A stretch of DNA of 31,599 nt from Pseudomonadota bacterium (GCA_023415605.1 JAEZKB010000069.1:1-31599), one strand, 5' to 3'; counted from the first letter of the stretch, positions 1-10,860 are shown. The notes: generated by a model not told the origin, from the letters alone. Numbers and translations are program-made.

Positions 1-361
1 GTTCCACCGTGATGTTCGGGTGGCCATGGATCGCGGCGGTCACCGCATCCGAGAATGCAACCCGATCCACCGCCAGCGCGCCACCAGCCGGCAGCTTGTG
101 CTTGTCGGCAGAGGCCATGATCAGCGAGTTGCAGCGCCGCATCTCTTCGTGCAGCAGGCCGACGGCATTGTGCTCGAAATCGTCCGAGCGGAACGAGTTG
201 GAGCAGACCAGTTCGGCAAAGCCGTGGGTCAGGTGCGCCTCAGTCATGCGCTGCGGGCGCATTTCGTGGAGGATCACCTTGGCGCCCGCGTTCGCAGCCT
301 GCCACGCGGCCTCGGATCCGGCGAGCCCGCCGCCGATGATATGGATGGGTTCGTTTTGCAT
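1..361 (-). CDS. trmFO: TrmFO, folate-dependent tRNA uracil-54 C5-methyltransferase (partial, 5' part)
   Basis: The gene runs off the left edge; only the first 120 codons are present. The start is the ATG at 361. The N-terminus has the FAD-binding dinucleotide fold (IIGGGLAGSEAAW, residues 8-20), followed by LHEMRP and the family motif ELVCSNSFRSD with Cys53, the position of the conserved cysteine in this family. TrmFO uses methylenetetrahydrofolate and FAD to make ribothymidine at position 54 of tRNA, in the cytosol. It lies 40 bases downstream of the DJ-1/PfpI-like gene on the same strand and may be cotranscribed with it. The family assignment is firm; the C-terminal two-thirds cannot be assessed. 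Confidence 0.93.
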   Translation of the reverse strand, partial: MQNEPIHIIGGGLAGSEAAWQAANAGAKVILHEMRPQRMTEAHLTHGFAELVCSNSFRSDDFEHNAVGLLHEEMRRCNSLIMASADKHKLPAGGALAVDRVAFSDAVTAAIHGHPNITVE

Positions 362-401
362 GCCGGGCAGATAGCAAGCGCCATCCGCCCGCGCAATGCG
401 T

Positions 402-962
402 CTAGGCCGCGCGGCGCGTATGCGCGCCCTCGGCCAGCTCCTCGGCGATCTTGAGGCAGAAGCTTTCGAGGTCCGTCGGCTTGCGGCTGGTGACCAGCCC
501 CTGGTCGACGACCACGTCCAGGTCCTGCCACAGCCCGCCGGCATTGACGATGTCGGTACGCAGCGTCGGCCACGAGGTGACGTTCCGCCCCTTGACCAGC
601 CCGGCCTCGATCAGCAGCCACGGCCCATGGCAGATCGCCGCCACAACCTTGCCCTGCTGCCAGAAGCCGCGGATGAAGCTGATGACGTCGGCTTCGCCGC
701 GCAGCGTATCGGGGTTCATCTGCCCGCCGGGCAGCACCAGCGCGTCATAGTCATTCGGCGACACTTCGCTCAGCACCTTGTCGACATCGACCGGCCGGCC
801 CCAGTCGGTATGGTGCCAGCCCTTGATGACGCCGGCCTTGAGCGACACGACATCGACATGCGCGCCGGCCTCCTTGAGCCGGGCCAGGGGGATTTCGAGT
901 TCCGACTGTTCATAGCCGTCAGTGGCGAGGATCGCGACCCGCTTGCCATCGATATTCTGCAT
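402..962 (-). CDS. DJ-1/PfpI family protein (type 1 glutamine amidotransferase-like)
   Basis: This is a 186-residue single-domain protein of the DJ-1/PfpI superfamily. The nucleophile elbow AICHGPWLL places the reactive cysteine at residue 111 with His112 next to it; VLPGGQMNPD (about 76-85) and the N-terminal ILATDGYEQSELE strand and turn are also typical. The length fits the PfpI/YhbO class, whose members are reported as stress-protective deglycases, chaperones or proteases; the substrate here cannot be told from sequence. The start at 962 has a good ribosome-binding site (GGAGG, 6 bases upstream). No secretion signal is seen, so it is presumably cytosolic. It sits upstream of trmFO on the same strand. 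Confidence 0.9.
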   Translation of the reverse strand: MQNIDGKRVAILATDGYEQSELEIPLARLKEAGAHVDVVSLKAGVIKGWHHTDWGRPVDVDKVLSEVSPNDYDALVLPGGQMNPDTLRGEADVISFIRGFWQQGKVVAAICHGPWLLIEAGLVKGRNVTSWPTLRTDIVNAGGLWQDLDVVVDQGLVTSRKPTDLESFCLKIAEELAEGAHTRRAA

Positions 963-1023
963 GGTCTTCCTCCATAGCTGCAGGGAAGAAAGACCAACGA
1001 CAGCGGCCGGTCGCGGTTCCGGG

Positions 1024-1719
1024 CTAACCGGGCGTTTCGTCGACCCAGGGGAACCCGTCCGGATTTTCCTTGATCCGCCGCTGCACGGTCTCGTCGTCGT
1101 GCCCGCGCATCTGGGCGAGAAACGGGAAATCCTCCGGCCTCACCGCGATCCGCGCCAACGGCCGCACTGGCGAGAGGCTCGCATTCTGCGCCACATGGAT
1201 GCGCGTCGACCCGGCCATGATCGGCGCCATCGACTCGAACCCCTCGGCGGGGAGGAAGTAGATCATCCCCGGCGCGTACGGCTCTTGCGCCAGCGCGCTG
1301 TTGCTGATCGAAAAGAAGTAAAGCGGCTCGCCGAGCCGGCCATCCTCGCCCTCGACCCGGACAGCGGCATTGAGCAGCAGCATCGGGTAAGTCGCGCGGT
1401 CGAGAATGGCGTAATACATCGACCAGAGCCCATCGGTGGAGCCGAACACGGCCGCCCGGTCGCCGAAGGGATGCGCATCGTTCGACTTGCGCGGCTCGAA
1501 TATTGCGATGTCCGGGTTCTGCGAGCCATGCACGACCACGCCGCGCGTGTCGGCGACATGGGCGATGAACTGCCAGCGCGGCCAGGGAAGGGTATAGTCG
1601 ATCACCGCGCTGGGGCCGGCGGCGATGGCGGTATCATAGAGCGCGTCGAAGGCGGCGATCGCCTCGGGAACGGCGGCAGCCGGCGTGCGCGTCAGCATGT
1701 AGGGTGGTCGGGCAGCCAT
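1024..1719 (-). CDS. conserved protein of unknown function with an HGS motif
   Basis: A 231-residue soluble protein that I do not recognise with confidence. The start chosen is the ATG at 1719, preceded by GAGAG about 10 bases upstream. An in-frame ATG at 1785 would lie inside the terminator region and give an odd hydrophobic extension, so it is disfavoured. Visible blocks are VVVHGSQNPDIAIFEPRKSND (central motif, cited here in part: HGS at 64-66, EPR at 75-77), a GDRAAVFGSTDGLWSMYYAI stretch, and MIYFLPAEGFE near residue 180. The arrangement of His-Gly-Ser, a later strand with FEPR and an AVFGS-type strand is reminiscent of small ADP-ribosyltransferase-like folds, but this is only inference. 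The composition matches the host genes. It is transcribed towards the DJ-1/PfpI-like gene. Confidence 0.75.
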   Translation of the reverse strand: MAARPPYMLTRTPAAAVPEAIAAFDALYDTAIAAGPSAVIDYTLPWPRWQFIAHVADTRGVVVHGSQNPDIAIFEPRKSNDAHPFGDRAAVFGSTDGLWSMYYAILDRATYPMLLLNAAVRVEGEDGRLGEPLYFFSISNSALAQEPYAPGMIYFLPAEGFESMAPIMAGSTRIHVAQNASLSPVRPLARIAVRPEDFPFLAQMRGHDDETVQRRIKENPDGFPWVDETPG

Positions 1720-1771
1720 GACGGGCGACTCTCGTTGGGTCGAACCCGGCAAGGCTAGGGGCAAAAGCCCA

Positions 1772-1812
1772 AAAAACCAAAACACCCGCTAGTTTTTCAG
1801 CAAGCGGGTGTT
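1772..1812 (-). terminator. intrinsic terminator downstream of the DUF1127 gene
   Basis: A perfect 10-base-pair inverted repeat (1781-1790 with 1803-1812, AACACCCGCT/AGCGGGTGTT) has a 12-base loop. On the minus strand it is followed by a T-rich tract over 1771-1780. It is placed 36 bases after the DUF1127 stop codon and ahead of the HGS-motif gene, so the small gene appears to be a separate transcription unit. Confidence 0.85.
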
Positions 1813-1848
1813 CGGAGCGGATCAGTCTCGCAGATGCAGTCGGAGCCG

Positions 1849-1998
1849 TTAGATGGTCCGGGCATGATCGCGGGCGATACGCGTGATGTCGTTGCGGGTG
1901 ATGCCCAGGTCGTTGAGCTGGCGGTTGTCGAGAGCGGTGAGCTCACGGACGGTCTGCTGGTAGGCGGCCCACTTCTTCAGCGTCGTACGGATACCCAT
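1849..1998 (-). CDS. DUF1127 (YjiS-like) small protein
   Basis: A 49-residue basic protein. The C-terminal half, RELTALDNRQLNDLGITRND, is the signature of DUF1127: an arginine-rich amphipathic region, then a leucine-rich turn and the (D/N)xGI(T/S)R box. The start at 1998 has a strong AGGAG site 8 bases upstream, and a clear intrinsic terminator follows, so it is a single-gene unit. DUF1127 proteins are abundant in alphaproteobacteria. Some small members have been implicated in phosphate or carbon metabolism and in RNA-binding regulation; the role of this copy cannot be inferred. A second, divergent DUF1127-like frame lies just upstream on the same strand (2207-2353). Confidence 0.88.
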   Translation of the reverse strand: MGIRTTLKKWAAYQQTVRELTALDNRQLNDLGITRNDITRIARDHARTI

Positions 1999-2151
1999 TT
2001 GGAAGTCTCCTTTCGTTTACAAGGCAGTAGATAGTCTTGTTCGGGGGAGACGAGCAGAGGGGCATTTCTCAGAACTCTACTGCAGAAAATGCATAGCTCT
2101 TTGTGGCGCCGTTCATCTGGAATTAAGAATGCACAACCAGGGAGAAACGAA

Positions 2152-2183
2152 CCGGCCGCCGCGGTGAGGAGCGCAGCGGCCGG
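2152..2183 (-). terminator. GC-rich hairpin after the second small DUF1127-like gene
   Basis: CCGGCCGC (2152-2159) pairs with GCGGCCGG (2176-2183) around a 16-base loop region that can pair further. On the minus strand it is followed by a moderately T-rich stretch (TTCGTTTCTCCC), so it is a possible but weaker terminator for the gene ending at 2207. Confidence 0.45.
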
Positions 2184-2206
2184 GATAATCTCAGTCGGAC
2201 AAGTGT

Positions 2207-2353
2207 TCAGCGATCAAACAGGCCGCGGGTCATTTTCGGGAAGTCCTTGCCGGAAAGCCCCAGTCCATCGCGGGTTGATGGTACATCCATCTCCCGCAGC
2301 GTCTGTTTGATGTCGACCAGACGCTTAAGGCGCCAGACGGCTCTAACAAACAT
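2207..2353 (-). CDS. small basic protein, divergent DUF1127-like
   Basis: A 48-residue frame beginning MFVRAVWRLKRLVDIKQ. I chose the ATG at 2353 because GAAGG lies 9 bases upstream; an in-frame ATG at 2362 abuts that site directly and is less likely. The layout follows DUF1127: a basic, tryptophan-containing amphipathic N-terminus, then LREMD and a GLSGKDFPKMTRG segment matching the usual IGLSRxDI box in a degenerate form. It is followed by a GC-rich hairpin and, further on, by the canonical DUF1127 gene. The function is unknown. The assignment rests on pattern resemblance, and the gene could be misjudged because of its small size. Confidence 0.55.
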   Translation of the reverse strand: MFVRAVWRLKRLVDIKQTLREMDVPSTRDGLGLSGKDFPKMTRGLFDR

Positions 2354-2538
2354 TTGGGTCATCCTTCGTTGCCGAACGGAGCCCGGAAGATGATGCGATT
2401 TGCCCGCGCGAGCCAGCCACCAGAAGGCAGTCGAGCCATGCGTCAAACGCGGGGGTCGCCGCAAAAACCGTCATTCAGAGCCAAAATGACGCCCGCAGCG
2501 GCTGCGAGCGCCTGGAGTCTGAATGCCATATGAACGGC

Positions 2539-5445
<2,907 letters not shown>

Positions 5446-5624
5446 AGAAGTTCCATCGGTTGGCGCGCCGGTATACAGCCGGAAATGTGCCAAGGCGTGT
5501 CAGGGTTTCGCAGAAGGGGTGGTCCGCAGGCACAAATGGGGAGCGCGGGCCGTTCCTGCAAGTTAAGCATGACGAGCCCAGCCGTGTCACCTGACCAGCG
5601 ACGATCCAACCGCGAAGTGTGTAG

Positions 5625-5656
5625 GAACATAAACAGAACAGAACAGATTCGGTCAA
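5625..5656 (-). promoter_or_regulatory. uvrA promoter with LexA (SOS) box
   Basis: On the minus strand, TTGACC (5651-5656) and TTTATG (5628-5633) are separated by exactly 17 bases. A GAAC-N7-GAAC direct repeat (5625-5639), the alphaproteobacterial LexA operator, covers the -10 element. This is the expected arrangement for LexA repression of uvrA. Confidence 0.85.
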
Positions 5657-5665
5657 GGCGGCAGC

Positions 5666-5697
5666 TTGACGGCTCCGTGTGAGAACATATATAGAAC
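5666..5697 (+). promoter_or_regulatory. ssb promoter with LexA (SOS) box
   Basis: TTGACG (5666-5671) and TATATA (5688-5693) are spaced by 16 bases. A second GAAC-N7-GAAC LexA box (5683-5697) overlaps the -10 element. The rest of the 367-base gap between uvrA and ssb (5446-5812) shows no gene; it contains only these back-to-back promoters and the two untranslated leaders. Confidence 0.85.
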
Positions 5698-5812
5698 ATC
5701 TGCGGAAAGCAGGGGAGATCGCGGCATTTCCGGTGCCTCCGCAGGAGGCTGCCGATAAGGTGCGCGCTTAATGGAAGCGGGGAGTTCCCGCGGTGCTCGA
5801 AAGGATCGTGCC

Positions 5813-6325
5813 ATGGCAGGCAGTGTGAACAAGGTCATTCTCGTCGGAAACCTCGGCAACGAGCCCGAAGTGCGCAATCTGCCGAGCGGTGGCAAGGTGG
5901 TGAACCTCTCGGTCGCTACGTCCGAGAGCTGGCGCGACCGCAATTCGGGCGAGCGCAAGGAGCGCACCGAGTGGCATCGCGTGGTGATCTTCTCGGAAGG
6001 TCTTGCCAAGGTTGCCGAGCAGTACCTGCACAAGGGTTCCAAGGTCTACATCGAGGGTCAGCTGCAGACCCGCAAGTGGCAGGACCAGAACGGCCAGGAC
6101 AAATATTCGACCGAGGTCGTGCTGCAGGGCTTCAACTCCAACCTCACCATGCTGGACGGGCGCGGCGAGGGTGGTGGCGACAATGCTGGCTATGGCGACC
6201 GTAGCGGCGGCTTCTCCGGCCCGCCGGCCGGCCGTGGCGAAGGCGGTGGCGGCGGTGGCCGCCGCCCCCAGGCCAATGCCCCGGCCTTCGAGTCCGGCGG
6301 CATGGACGACGACATCCCGTTCTAA
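5813..6325 (+). CDS. ssb: single-stranded DNA-binding protein
   Basis: A 170-residue SSB that coats single-stranded DNA in replication, recombination and repair. The OB fold spans about residues 1-110 (VNKVILVGNLGNEPEVR, TEWHRVVIF, YIEGQLQTRKWQDQ). A glycine- and arginine-rich linker follows (about 115-155), then the acidic tip DDDIPF that docks partner proteins. The start at 5813 has AAGGA 8 bases upstream; an earlier in-frame ATG at 5771 adds residues not found in the family. It is transcribed away from uvrA from a LexA-controlled promoter, the usual alphaproteobacterial arrangement, and ends in a clear terminator. Confidence 0.97.
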   Translation: MAGSVNKVILVGNLGNEPEVRNLPSGGKVVNLSVATSESWRDRNSGERKERTEWHRVVIFSEGLAKVAEQYLHKGSKVYIEGQLQTRKWQDQNGQDKYSTEVVLQGFNSNLTMLDGRGEGGGDNAGYGDRSGGFSGPPAGRGEGGGGGGRRPQANAPAFESGGMDDDIPF

Positions 6326-6354
6326 GGCGCCGCGGCGCCCCGACGGAGAGTTTC

Positions 6355-6386
6355 AAACGGGTCGCGAGAGCGGCCCGTTTTCTTTT
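6355..6386 (+). terminator. intrinsic terminator of ssb
   Basis: AAACGGG (6355-6361) pairs with CCCGTTT (6374-6380), and the stem continues inward to a GAGA tetraloop, giving about 11 base pairs with one G-T wobble. A T-rich run follows (6378-6386). It lies 29 bases past the ssb stop. Confidence 0.88.
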
Positions 6387-6404
6387 GCGGCAGACGTGAG
6401 AGGT

Positions 6405-7280
6405 CTACACGGCAATCCCTGCCTTGCGGAACTCGGCGAAAATGTCGTCCTGCGGATCATAGCCGATCCATTGCCGGGCTTCGTCGAGGTCCCAGGGCAT
6501 GCCTTCGTTGTTCGACATGCCGGAGACAACAATATGCGGTCCTGGCCATTTTGATGCATCGGCGGTGAGCGCGGCGGCCATCAGCCGGTCGTGGTCGGCG
6601 TTCGAGAGCCACATGCTGCGATACCAGCGCAGGTTGCGCGCCATGACGTCGGCATCGGGTTCGTTGCGGTCGCCGCCGCCCGATTGCATGATCGTGGTGG
6701 CAAGATTCTCGCCCCGCTGGCACCAGCCGATGCGCGTGGACACTGCGGTGATCCGGCCGCGGGTTGCCGCGGCGCGGGCGGCGCAGGCCCGTTCCCCCAG
6801 TGCCTTGGTGGCGCCATAGGCGCTGCCCCAGCGGTACATTTCGCCATCCCAGTAGCGCGTGCCGGAGATCTGCGGCGTCTCCATGCGCAGCTTGCCGCCG
6901 GGCGGCAGTGGCTCGTCCTTGTAGCCGCCCATCGCGTGGTTGGACGAGGCGAAGACGAAGCGGGCCGGTTTGTCGCCGCCGAGCTGTTCGAGGAGGTTCG
7001 CGGTCATGTCGAACGACTTGGCCGACTCGGCCCAACTCGATGTGGGCGCCGGGTTGGCCGATGCATAGTGGAGGGCGCCATCGGCGGCGCGCACCGGCTG
7101 GATCCACCGCGTATCGTTGGCGTCGGTGAGGTCGGCCACCACGGCGGTCGTCTTGGGCCCGGTGGCATAGCCTTCGACCACATCGATCGCCGTAATCCGC
7201 TCGCACCAGTCCGCGCGCTCCAGCATGGCGCGGGCCTTGGTCCCCAGATTTCCGCCTGCGCCGGTCACAACCACATGCAT
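6405..7280 (-). CDS. NAD(P)-dependent epimerase/dehydrogenase, extended SDR family (uronate dehydrogenase-like)
   Basis: A 291-residue protein with an N-terminal Rossmann motif GAGGNLG (residues 7-13), an acidic residue at the end of the second strand (AIDVVEG), VVADLTD, and a YGATK catalytic Tyr-Lys pair with the upstream serine in FASSNHAMGG. SSNHAMGGY and the overall length resemble uronate dehydrogenase-like members of the extended short-chain dehydrogenase family, suggesting a sugar or sugar-acid substrate, but the exact substrate is inferred. The start at 7280 has GGAG 8 bases upstream. It is convergent with ssb and divergent from the secreted protein at 7424. Confidence 0.85.
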   Translation of the reverse strand: MHVVVTGAGGNLGTKARAMLERADWCERITAIDVVEGYATGPKTTAVVADLTDANDTRWIQPVRAADGALHYASANPAPTSSWAESAKSFDMTANLLEQLGGDKPARFVFASSNHAMGGYKDEPLPPGGKLRMETPQISGTRYWDGEMYRWGSAYGATKALGERACAARAAATRGRITAVSTRIGWCQRGENLATTIMQSGGGDRNEPDADVMARNLRWYRSMWLSNADHDRLMAAALTADASKWPGPHIVVSGMSNNEGMPWDLDEARQWIGYDPQDDIFAEFRKAGIAV

Positions 7281-7423
7281 CTGCTTGTCTCCTCAAACTC
7301 GTTGCTCCGGGCTAGCGTGTCGGCGGGCGCTACTCAACCCCGCAACTTGGCTAGTGCCCTGCGCCTGTTCAGATTTGCGACAGGGTCGGCTGGCTAGTCT
7401 GCCGCACCCATCAGGAGGATCCG

Positions 7424-8002
7424 ATGAACTACCTTGCCGCCGCCCTAGCCCTAGCCCTCGCTCTTCCCAGCGCGGCAGTCGCTGCCGATTTCACCAGCGA
7501 CTATACCAAGGTCGATCAGCAGAACGGCGGCTGTGCCGTCATCGCCACGGCAGCGGAAGGCGAGGGTGAGTGGGCCGATCTCGTCTGCCCCGGCTATGCC
7601 AACTACCCCTACGTGCTGAGCTATGGCGATGGCCGCGAGCAGGTCACCTATGGCTTTGCCCCGGATCGCGTAATGCCGAGCTTTGCGCCCTTCAACTATT
7701 CCAACGACATGGTCGAGTGGCGGCTGCTCACCGAGAACGGGGCCGAGCGGCCAGTGGCGGCGATCCAACGCTGGTTCCTCGCCGACCAGGATGGCAGGTG
7801 GGCGACGCAGATTCTCGTGGTCTCGAAAGTCGGCCAGCCCGATGGCAGCGGCGAGGCCTGCGTCATGGGCTATGTCGGTGCCGCCGATGGTGCCGCTGCC
7901 AATGACCGCGCCCGCGCCATGGCCGACAAGGCGCTCGATTGGGAATGCGGCAGCGAGATCATGGTCGAGGACGCCGTTCGAGAGTTCGTGCCGGAACCCT
8001 GA
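7424..8002 (+). CDS. secreted protein of unknown function
   Basis: A 192-residue protein with a clear Sec signal peptide: a hydrophobic Ala/Leu core and an AVA-AD cleavage site at about residue 20. The mature part is acidic and aromatic, with four cysteines (GGC, LVCPG, GEAC, WECGS) that could form two periplasmic disulfides. I recognise no family. The start at 7424 has an excellent AGGAGG site. It ends one base before the oppositely oriented channel gene, and no terminator is visible between the two. Confidence 0.82.
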   Translation: MNYLAAALALALALPSAAVAADFTSDYTKVDQQNGGCAVIATAAEGEGEWADLVCPGYANYPYVLSYGDGREQVTYGFAPDRVMPSFAPFNYSNDMVEWRLLTENGAERPVAAIQRWFLADQDGRWATQILVVSKVGQPDGSGEACVMGYVGAADGAAANDRARAMADKALDWECGSEIMVEDAVREFVPEP

Positions 8003-8003
8003 G

Positions 8004-8795
8004 TCAGGTGCTCTCCGGCGCGAAGCCGGCGGCTTCGTCCAGCGTCGCCTTGAGCCTGTCTTGTAGTGCCGATCGGGCCGTCCACCACTCGGCGCTGCGA
8101 ACCGGGACGCGCGCCACGAGAGTGATCGCGCTGTCTTCGACGGTATCGGTCCAAATCTCAGGCTCCAGCCCAGGCTCTGAAAACTCGGACTTCAGCCGTT
8201 CGGTCAGCGCCGCTCGCACGCGGCTGAGATCGGCGGTGCGCGGCACCTTGAACTTGAGCTCCACGACGCGCGTACGCTCGCGGCTGTAATTGGCGATCTT
8301 GGCGTTAGACAACTTCGAGTTGGGCGCAAAGATATAGACGCCTTCCTGCGTCTTGAGCTGCGTTGCGAACAGCCCCACCTCAACCACCGTCCCGACGATG
8401 CCGCCGTCGGCCTCGATATAGTCGCCGACGCTGAAGGGCCGCAGGAACACCAGCATGATGCCGGCGGCAATGTTCGAAAGCGTGCCCTGCAGCGCCAGCG
8501 CGACGGCAAGGCCAGCTGCGCCGAGCACCGCGAGGATGGACGCCGTTTCGACGCCAAACTGCCCGAGCACCACGATGATGGTCACAAACAGCACGGCATA
8601 GCGCACGACCTGCCCGACGAGCGGTGCCACTGTGGCGTCTCGGCGCAGGCGCGAGGCGATCAGCCCGGCGCTCCAGCGCGACAGCACACCGGCGACGATC
8701 CAGCCGGCGATCAGCACCAGAATAGCGATCAGCACCGACCAAACATTGGCGATGATCCAGGCGGTGGAAATGCCGAACACGGCGTCGTTGGTCAT
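8004..8795 (-). CDS. small-conductance mechanosensitive channel, MscS family
   Basis: A 263-residue inner-membrane protein of minimal MscS layout: TM1 (about 13-37), TM2 (about 62-82) and a glycine/alanine-rich pore helix TM3 (AVLGAAGLAVALALQGTLSN, about 89-108). The MscS beta domain (FSVGDYIEADGGIVGTVVEV, APNSKLSNAKIANYS) and a C-terminal alpha/beta vestibule follow. Such channels open under membrane tension to release osmolytes on osmotic downshock. The length is close to E. coli MscS (286). The start at 8795 is preceded by GGGGA. It lies 65 bases downstream of the diguanylate cyclase gene on the same strand. Confidence 0.92.
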   Translation of the reverse strand: MTNDAVFGISTAWIIANVWSVLIAILVLIAGWIVAGVLSRWSAGLIASRLRRDATVAPLVGQVVRYAVLFVTIIVVLGQFGVETASILAVLGAAGLAVALALQGTLSNIAAGIMLVFLRPFSVGDYIEADGGIVGTVVEVGLFATQLKTQEGVYIFAPNSKLSNAKIANYSRERTRVVELKFKVPRTADLSRVRAALTERLKSEFSEPGLEPEIWTDTVEDSAITLVARVPVRSAEWWTARSALQDRLKATLDEAAGFAPEST

Positions 8796-8860
8796 GGTTG
8801 GGTCCCCTTACGAAATCGGGAACCAAAAGCGCTGGACGGTCAAATGGTTGCGCGGCGCGC

Positions 8861-10684
8861 CTAGCTTGCGTTGCGCTCGAAGGCGACGACTTCGGCGGCG
8901 GCAGCTCTGTAGCGGTTTCGGCCGTCCGCTTTGGCCTGGTAGAGCGCCATGTCGGCCGTGCTCACCAGCCAGGCGCCATCGCGCACTGGGTCGCCCGGAC
9001 GGTTCTCGATCGAGGAGACGCCGATACTGACGGTCGCCACGTTCCAAGGTGCATTGTGCTCGTGTGGAATGGAGAGAGCCTGGATCTGGCGGCAGATCTC
9101 GCCGGCAATGAAGGCGGCGCCGGACCCATTCGTCTCGGGCAGCAGCAGCACCAGTTCCTCGCCGCCGTACCGAGCCGCAACATCTCCGCCGCGCTTTACC
9201 GCCATGGCCAGCACCGCGGCGATCGATTTCAGACAGGCGTCGCCGGCCATATGACCGTACTCGTCATTGTACAGCTTGAAACGATCGACATCGAGCAGCA
9301 GCAGCGCCAGGGGTGTGCCGTTACGGCGGCCGCGGGCGACTTCCTCCATCAGCGCCTGGTCGAAAGCGCGCCGGTTCTGCAGTCCGGTCAACCCATCGCT
9401 GGTGGCCATGGCTGCGAGCCGCTGTTCGGCCGTTTTGCGTTCGGTGACATCGCGTGTGTTGATGATGACGCCGAGGGCTTCTCCACCCTCGCCGAAGAAT
9501 ATTCGCAGCGCCGCTTCCACCCAGATGATGCGGCCATCCTTGCGCCGCAGCCGGAAGGTGACGGTATCCTGGGAGACTTCGCCCGATCGCATCCTTTCGC
9601 CGGCAGCGATTGCGGCCGGTCGGTCCTCGGGAATGATGAGATCGTATGCTGAGCGGCCGATCAGTTCCTCGGGCTCATAGCCGAGGAGGGGCAGGGCGGC
9701 CGGAGAGGCATATTGCCGCGTCCCGTTGATATCGAAGCGCTCCACAAGGTCGTTGCTGTGCTCGGCCAGCATGCGGAACTCGGCTTCCTTAGCCAGCAGC
9801 GCCGCTTCGCTGGACCGGCGCTTGCTGCTCTGTTCGGCAAGGCGCAGGCCGAGCACGGTCGCCAGCAACAGGAAGCCTATCGCCACGACACCGCGCAGCA
9901 GGGCGCCGCGCAGCCACTCGGCCGTCGCCTCTCGTTCCGATTGCGAGGCCATGACCATGACCGGGTAGCGGTCGCTGACAGAAATCCCGCCCAGCCGCTC
10001 GACATTGTCCACCGGCGAGACGAAGCGGAAGCGGTCCAACTGCTGATGACGGGCGTTCTTGTAGTAGGGCGACGACGTGACATTGGCGCCGAGCACCCGC
10101 TCGTCATAGGGCATGCGCGAGATGATTTCGCCGTCACGGCTTAGGAGAGTGATGGCCCCGTCATAGCCGACGCGGAAGCTCTTGTAGTAGTCGGCGAAGG
10201 TCTTGGCGCGGAATGCTACGGCCGCCACGCCTGCAAAGCTGCCGTCCGGCGCATCGATGCGCCGGCTCAGGACCAGGAGGTGCTCGCCGTCGCCCACCCG
10301 GCTCTGCACCGAGGCTGTGAAGTGCACGGCCCGGTCGGGGTTATCCCGATGGTACTGGAAGTAGTCCCGGTCCGCATTGTTGACGCCTTCGGGGTAGACG
10401 CCGAGCGAATTCACCACCCAGTTGCCATCGGCGTCGAAGATATAGAGACCCTGGATGCGCGTGCCTGGAGTGACCGCGCTCCGCATCGTGGCCGCCGCCC
10501 GAGCAATGGACTGGGGTCCGAATCCCTCGCCCTGGAAGCGCTGCACCACACCTGCGAGAACGACTTCGGCGATCTGGAAAGAATCGTCGGCGTGCTGGCG
10601 CAGCGAGGTGGCGAGATTTGCCATCTCCGTATGGGCGTGGCGTACGGCAGCATCGCGTGCGGTCCATTCGCGCCAGATTTCCAT
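8861..10684 (-). CDS. membrane diguanylate cyclase: Cache-PAS-GGDEF
   Basis: The enzyme makes cyclic-di-GMP. From the ATG at 10684 (607 residues): an extracytoplasmic Cache-type sensor (about 30-255, with YIFDADGNWVVNS and DRDYFQYHRDNP), a TM helix (about 264-281), PAS (about 300-420) and GGDEF (about 428-595). The active site is GGEEL (507-511) and the inhibitory I-site RxxD is intact (Arg498 to Asp501), so it should be active and product-inhibited. The reading frame continues upstream of this ATG and encodes a helix, LLYVAWFFAAFIG, which the Cache topology needs as the first membrane anchor. No ATG, GTG or TTG occurs before the upstream stop at 10799; a CTG at 10760-10762 with GGAG 6 bases upstream is a candidate true start (633 residues). 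Confidence 0.92.
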   Translation of the reverse strand: MEIWREWTARDAAVRHAHTEMANLATSLRQHADDSFQIAEVVLAGVVQRFQGEGFGPQSIARAAATMRSAVTPGTRIQGLYIFDADGNWVVNSLGVYPEGVNNADRDYFQYHRDNPDRAVHFTASVQSRVGDGEHLLVLSRRIDAPDGSFAGVAAVAFRAKTFADYYKSFRVGYDGAITLLSRDGEIISRMPYDERVLGANVTSSPYYKNARHQQLDRFRFVSPVDNVERLGGISVSDRYPVMVMASQSEREATAEWLRGALLRGVVAIGFLLLATVLGLRLAEQSSKRRSSEAALLAKEAEFRMLAEHSNDLVERFDINGTRQYASPAALPLLGYEPEELIGRSAYDLIIPEDRPAAIAAGERMRSGEVSQDTVTFRLRRKDGRIIWVEAALRIFFGEGGEALGVIINTRDVTERKTAEQRLAAMATSDGLTGLQNRRAFDQALMEEVARGRRNGTPLALLLLDVDRFKLYNDEYGHMAGDACLKSIAAVLAMAVKRGGDVAARYGGEELVLLLPETNGSGAAFIAGEICRQIQALSIPHEHNAPWNVATVSIGVSSIENRPGDPVRDGAWLVSTADMALYQAKADGRNRYRAAAAEVVAFERNAS

Positions 10685-10860
10685 GCCGATGAACGCCGCA
10701 AAGAACCAGGCGACGTATAGCAGGGCCTTGTTGCCGAAAGGTGCTTTGCTAGGGGCGTACAGTTGCGGCTCCGGCCGAAGGCATGGCGAGCCGCCACGCT
10801 ACTGGCCGGTGGTTAAGTTTGCCCCAATGGCGAAAGGGTAGACGGCGCCGCGCCGGTCAC

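Noticed and set aside
6150..6300. Glycine-rich repeat tract as a tandem repeat
   Set aside because: It is the normal flexible linker of SSB before its acidic tip.
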